A stretch of 64,000 nucleotides of DNA, taken from positions 6,239,001 through 6,303,000 of the forward strand of contig CANUEZ040000168.1 in NCBI GenBank assembly GCA_948099385.1, read 5' to 3'. The translations under genes and the position numbers were made by a program. Below are positions 59,514 to 64,000 of the stretch, piece after piece. Below the pieces are notes generated by a model that was not told where the DNA came from, did not search any database, and saw nothing but the letters and a program-made list of their open reading frames with translations. This DNA is from Fasciola hepatica. Taxonomy: Eukaryota; Platyhelminthes; Trematoda; Plagiorchiida; Fasciolidae. Numbering within the stretch: position 1 is the first letter of the stretch; each line of letters begins with the position of its first letter.

Positions 59514-60125
59514 ATGCCATCCCGGTCCCCAACCAGTGTTCGGAAAATACGTATCGCTAAAGCTGGCAAATCCAAACACACCTAACCCCTCCTAAAAACC
59601 AGGCCGTGCTCTGTCGCCCTCGTTAACGTCGACGGTGAAGCTCCTAATAGTCCTAATAGCCTTAAGCAGAGTTTCGTCAAACTTGGAAACGAGGTTGAGC
59701 TGATTGATGAAATCCTTTCAAAGGTTTCACCCCTGGCTAATTTCCTTGGTCCTGTAGCCGCTACTTCGCCCAAGAACTTGGTTTTGGTGGGACACCTCCT
59801 CGACTCTGTGTCTGCTGAAATATACCACCGCAAAACCAACTCCAAGGACGCAGCGGTTTTTGATGTTCCAGACCGCCTTCCACTTTCGTTAGCAAAACAC
59901 AACATACCAAGTTCGTGCAATGTGGCTAACTATAGATGCCATTGCAGGAGGCCACGTAAAATGTCCCAGCGACATAGTTGCCCCCTGGTATTCCAATTCA
60001 TGGACGACCTAACGGCTACAGAGTTCATTAGCAACGAGTTGACAATTGCTGCCATTTCGCCGTATAAGGACATCAAGATATTCCCTGTAAAAACCCCCTC
60101 CAACGGGAAATACTTCGCTCGCTGA
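59514..60125 (+). pseudogene. Family A ORF1, one in-frame stop (A5)
   Basis: ATG at 59514 reads MPSRSPTSVRKIRIAKAGKS and meets TAA at 59583-59585, codon 24. The same frame then runs open to 60125 through SLKQSFVKLGNEVELIDEIL (coiled-coil-like), VLVGHLLDSVSAEIYHRK, AAVFDVPDRLPLSLAKHN and a Cys/His-containing stretch (NYRCHCRRPRKMSQRHSC). Copy A1 has a frameshift just before the same place. It is probably an RNA-binding ORF1 protein by position. No RPVLxEF block like that of family B is visible, so the two ORF1 types are not alike. Confidence 0.6.
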
Positions 60126-60139
60126 GAAGCAACTCCGCC

Positions 60140-63100
60140 TTGCCCATGCAAGCTGACCCCACTATAGCTTACATGAAGGTTACCAAATACCCATCTGTCA
60201 AGAAGTCAAAGGCGAGCCCAGCGCCTCACCTTGCCCACCTGCAAACTGTCGACCCAGATATGTCAAACTCCCCACCCCCGGTTCCGCTTCCACACAAACG
60301 CCCCTTTCTACCATCTCCCCCAGTGGCCTCTACTTCCAGTAGCTCTCGCTCTCCGACCACAAGACCCAAGCGGCACTCCACCCCACTATTAAAGCCGCGC
60401 TCCCCCATCATAGTCTCGGAGCCAAGACAAGACCCTAAAACAACCATCAGCCCTCGCCGTACTACTTCCAATCCGTCCTCTGAGCCGTTGACAAGTGTAA
60501 CAGCCGGTCGTGGAAAATCCCCCTTTTTTCCCTCGCGATTCAGTGTTTTTCCCAACATCACTCATTTCCATACACTATTGACTTGTCTTTACGAACTGGT
60601 TGTTTTTCTGGACCAATTGTTGTTTGTCCGCGCCCAGAGCGCTACTTTGGCACATCCTTGTTCAGGACCTGCGTGACGCACGTGCTGTCTGCTCACACGC
60701 TGCTATTTGGTTTCTCGTTGTTGAGTCCTTGTGATCGTATTATTGAGGTTTGTATATTTTTTATGTCATTGTTCATGTAATAATCTAGTGCCGTAGAATA
60801 TCACGGATAATCCTCTTTTGATTTCGGGATCCGTTGCGAATTTGGCTACGCATCGCTCAAACGTTCGTAACAACAAGTGTTGTCAACCACCGCTCTCTCT
60901 CTAACGACTCCACCAACTGCCCACCAGCTGCTAGCCCAGCCGCGACACTTCGATGTTATTCTCATAAGTGCCGCTCCAATCCTCCCATGAGCCTACCTGG
61001 TACTCCTACCAGGTCCGCACTTGTTTAACTAATCACCCCCCATTAGTCCCTACTGTCAACCGGCATCTGCCTATACCGTACTCTCGGACCCTCCAGGTGG
61101 AAACCAGTTGGGCCACCCTCCAGATTCGTCTAACTCCATTGTCCCTCTAAGTAGGAGTGAACTTCAGGGCCTTGACAGTGCCACTCACTCTTCCATTGCA
61201 TCGCACTACCTTCCATTGTCTCTCCCTCTTTCAGATCGAATGGGTCACACCAATCCTCCATCTCCGTTGCTACCTTATATCTCTCCCTGCCCCCCAGACA
61301 CCAACCCTCCATACTATAACCCCAGCATGCTTCCGCTGTTCCCCTCTGCTCCCCTCCACCAACCCTCATCTAAACCTGAAGTACCACGCACGTACCCTAG
61401 CAGATACTCCAGGTTCGTACCTCGTCGCCCCACCTCCCCACTTACCGGCTCCCTTGACCCTCACGAGCCCCCAAACCTTTCCAAATTTCGCCACTCCCTT
61501 CCCGCCTCCCACCCCACACTACTTCCCAGTTACCCTCCCACATACCCTCACCTCCACGCCGTTCTACAGGCCTTATACTGACTCTGCCCAACAGGTAGGT
61601 TACCTGCAGTCAAGATCTCGTTTTATTCCCGACCGGTTCCCCCCGCACCCGTGGTCATATTGCTAATCGCCCTATGGACCATGTCGATAAACTTTAACAG
61701 ACCCATACCACTAATCGCTCCACACTCGACGTCACTTCTTTTAGTACCTTGACCATGCTCTCCCTCCTGTTCACCCCGCTTCGACGGATATTCTCAACCT
61801 CTCACTTTACCATATCGTGCCACCTCCCCCTGTACCGCGTGACACCCCTCCGGCCCACATCGGCGGTGTGCTGCACACCCACCGTTTTGATCACCCACAG
61901 CGATCGGCAGTGCCTCACACTAACGCTTCTCCTACTTTCCGTCCCCCACCCAACACTGCCCGCCCTTCCTCTTCTACTGACGCTCTATCCCCAATGAGAC
62001 CCAAATGCTATCGCCACAGAGATTCCGACAGTCTTGCACCTGGCATCCATGCTTTGCGCACGCCGACACCGAACTCATTCCTACTAGTTCTTATTACCGC
62101 TCGATCAACAATTAGAGAAATATTGCACCTGCGATCTCTGGCATTTACCTCAAAAGCTGACATTATACTAGTAACTGAATCCTGACTGTCAGATGATGCC
62201 TCGCTTGACCTTGTTCGCATAGCTGGGTATCAATGTTTCTCGAACACGCCAGTCCAGGCATGGAGGGTGCTGTTTAGCCTTTGTCAGATGCACTATCCAC
62301 GCTAGTGTTATTGACCGCCCCTCTCTTCTCGTTATTGGGGATTCGTTATGGCCAACTATTCACGCCTCCGGCCAGAACCTCCTCCTTGGCTGCGTCTACG
62401 TTCCTCCGGGTCTGGAGCCTGCAAAATTGACTCTGCCGTGGATGTCTTTAATGCTGCGCTTCACTATCCTGCCAGTGCAAAAATTATTGCGGGTGACTTT
62501 GACCTTCCTCCAATTTGCTGGTCCTCTTATTCTAGCCCTCCCTCCCTCTCCACCTTCCTTTCCTGTGTCCGTCTTGGTGGATGGGCCCAACATGTCTCCT
62601 GTCCTACTAGGGGGAACAACATCATGGGCCTAGTATTGTCCATCGATGTTCTTTATATGACCACCCAGATTACTGATCACTTCCCGGGTAGTGACAACCG
62701 TATTGTCAAGTGCAAGTTCAGCTGCTTCAGCTGCTCTCATCCGATGCAATCCTCTCCCCCTGTTCCGACTTCCTACCGTTCCTGTAGCTGGCTCCTAGTG
62801 CCAATGGTAATCCGCTCCCTTAACTGGGACATATTTTTCTTTCCTCCGATCCCCTCACCGTTGTGAACTCTCTCTACTCCAACCTCTTACACTGCCTAAG
62901 TACCGCCAACCCACATGCTGATCCACGCCCTAAGTCCAGCGGCTCACCTCTATCACTTTTAGAGCGTAAGCTGTGTGAGCTGCAACTTACCTTTGCTAGA
63001 TCACACGACTTTACAAGTCTTCTGCGCACAAACCAGCTACAACTGAAGCTGCGTTGCATGGCCGATTCGCATCTGAGAAGGCAAGAGGCCATCGCCCTAG

Positions 63101-64000
63101 CACACCCAAACAAAACTGGCTACCTGTCTAACCTGCTTAGTGAAAGGTTCAATCACTCAAATCATACATCAAATCATACCAATCACTCAAATCATCCTCA
63201 TCTGTGGCTCATCTACCGCTTATGCCTCAGCTTCCACTCTTGAGGCTTCCAATGAGCATTTCTCTTCTTCCCTTATAAACTGTCCTGGTATTTCCCCTCC
63301 TACAAACCATCCCTGCACCTCTGCCTCTCTTTCATCGATTCCCTTCACCCATCTAGAAATTGAAAAATCAGTTTCCTTTAATAAACTTTCCCCGAAACCG
63401 GGACCAGATGATCTCCCACCGGCCCTCCTCCGTCTCGGTGGTTCTGACCTCCCTTTATTGTTGCTTGGTATATACACCACCTCCATGCTCCACAGTGTCG
63501 TCCCACCTCAACGGAAATTCTCTGTTTTAATTCCGCGCTTCAAAAATGGTGCACTATACGACCCAGATAACTATCGGCCGATTAATCACACCCCAGTAGC
63601 CTGCAAAATCATGGAGAGAATTATCAAGAAGCACACTGTCCAGCACCTCTTAACCGACAACCTGCTGAACCCTGGTCAGCATGGTTTCTTGAACTCCCCT
63701 TCATGCGCTTCTTGCAGCTTGACTTTCTTAATGTCCTATCGTCCGCTGCCGACGCCGGCAACTCCGTAACCGTCCTGTACCTCGGTATGTCTAAGGCTTT
63801 TGACCTTGTTCCCATACGGATCCGTTGGCCAAAATCCGATCTCTCGGTATTACTGACTCTCTCCTTTCCTGGCTGTCCTCTTATCTCTCTCTCTCTCTCA
63901 GATCACAAGCTGTGTTCGTTGATGGCCACTTATCTTCCGCCAAGCCAATTACTAGCGGCGTCATCCAAAGCAGTGTCCTAGGCACATTACCATTTCTGAC
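60140..64000 (+). pseudogene. Family A ORF2, broken and interrupted by a solo LTR (A5)
   Basis: The proline-rich leader starts at 60140 (MPMQADPTIAYMKVTKYP) only 15 bases after the ORF1 stop. It is interrupted at 60496-60872 and resumes. The endonuclease start ends at the TGA at 62183-62185 (VTES), its middle is at 62348-62866 (AGDFDLPPICW), the linker at 62863-63243, RT fingers at 63140-63769 (GPDDLPPALLRLGG) and palm motif A at about 63780 (YLGMSKAFD, catalytic Asp replaced by Gly). The window ends before motif C. Confidence 0.85.
60491..60877. mobile_element. Solo LTR (377 bp) with 5-bp target duplication ACAAG
   Basis: The insertion 60496-60872 begins tgtaacagccgg and ends cgttcgtaaca (TG...CA), and is flanked by ACAAG at 60491-60495 and 60873-60877. 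The empty site is seen in the left IR-A arm at 5178-5182, where ACAAG occurs once on the minus strand. A 5-bp duplication and TG/CA ends fit an LTR retrotransposon whose two LTRs recombined. I see no clear similarity to the LTR-like repeats at 42.4 and 46.6 kb, so it is probably another family. Confidence 0.88.

Larger units (their letters stand above)
58990..64000 (+). mobile_element. Family A CR1-type element, copy A5 (defective; continues past window)
   Basis: Mirror of copy A1 with the same 5' start, ORF order and most of the same frame breaks, including the TGA inside the endonuclease start and the Asp to Gly change in palm motif A. The window ends within the RT. A solo LTR splits the ORF2 leader. 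Confidence 0.88.
58990..64000. repeat. Inverted repeat IR-A, right arm (truncated by window)
   Basis: Reverse complement of 2055-6683 with a 382-base insertion. Homology starts near 58990 in the word tctagccacaataagatcc (left arm tctcgccacaataagatcc). Confidence 0.9.

Noticed and set aside
60491..60880. DNA transposon of hAT type with an 8-bp duplication ACAAGTGT.
   Set aside because: The insert ends do not form convincing terminal inverted repeats, while a 5-bp duplication with TG...CA ends fits an LTR exactly.
1..64000. tRNA, rRNA or other structural RNA genes.
   Set aside because: I found no box A/box B pair with a matching cloverleaf and no rRNA-like stretch by eye. A covariance-model scan would settle this.

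Overview
The window looks like a stretch of intergenic or heterochromatic DNA from a eukaryote with a repeat-rich genome. I found no host gene, rRNA, tRNA, operon, CRISPR array or phage module that I can support. What can be recognised is retrotransposon: several families of CR1/Jockey-group non-LTR elements (endonuclease plus reverse transcriptase, FADD-type catalytic motif, PHD-type finger in some ORF1 remnants, ATT-rich 3' tails), one decayed Ty3/gypsy element and one solo LTR. This mix suits a flatworm (tapeworm or fluke) best, but that is a guess from element type, not a proof.

Names used here are local. Family A is a CR1-type element with ORF1, a proline-rich ORF2 leader, endonuclease, RT and an unusually long 3' UTR (about 2.5 kb) that holds a GC-rich box, a small hairpin and TA microsatellites. 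Family B is a looser set of CR1-type elements whose ORF1 carries a PHD-like finger and a 'RPVLxEF...FLAAA' type motif, followed by an endonuclease/RT ORF2. Family C is a third, related group.

Layout. 1-6.7 kb: family A copy A1 (minus strand). 6.7-8.7 kb: truncated family A 3' UTR (minus). 8.5-11.3 kb: three 906-bp tandem units, each a chimera of family A 3' UTR and the 5' part of a family B element, plus a partial fourth. 11.3-15.7 kb: family A scraps, AT microsatellites, unassigned DNA and another copy of the family B 5' segment. 15.7-19.0 kb: the longer, decayed family B element (minus) from which that segment derives. 19.0-21.8 kb: family A 3' UTR with its natural tail (plus). 22.0-27.6 kb: a family B ORF1 scrap, then family A copy A3, whose ORF2 is the only long intact reading frame. 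27.6-30.3 kb: family B (plus). 30.8-34.5 kb: family C (minus) with an inserted ATT-tailed fragment. 38.2-42.1 kb: family B with PHD-type ORF1 (minus). 42.4-46.9 kb: Ty3/gypsy remnant with diverged LTR-like flanks (minus). 47.5-50.3 kb: family B scraps. 50.6-54.85 kb: family A (minus). 54.9-56.4 kb: family B (plus). 57.9-58.2 kb: endonuclease scrap. 59.0-64.0 kb: family A copy A5 (plus), split by a 377-bp solo LTR.

Two large inverted repeats organise this. Repeat IR-A pairs 2055-6683 with 58990-64000 (running off the window). Repeat IR-B pairs 6746-9437 with 18361-21052 and is almost identical between arms, including a junction between two different element families, so it is a recent rearrangement (or an assembly error). 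The solo LTR is present in only one IR-A arm with a clean empty site in the other, which orders the events. The most interesting material is thus structural: chimeric tandem units, junctions at TA microsatellites, and a conserved stem-loop and GC-rich box inside the family A 3' UTR.
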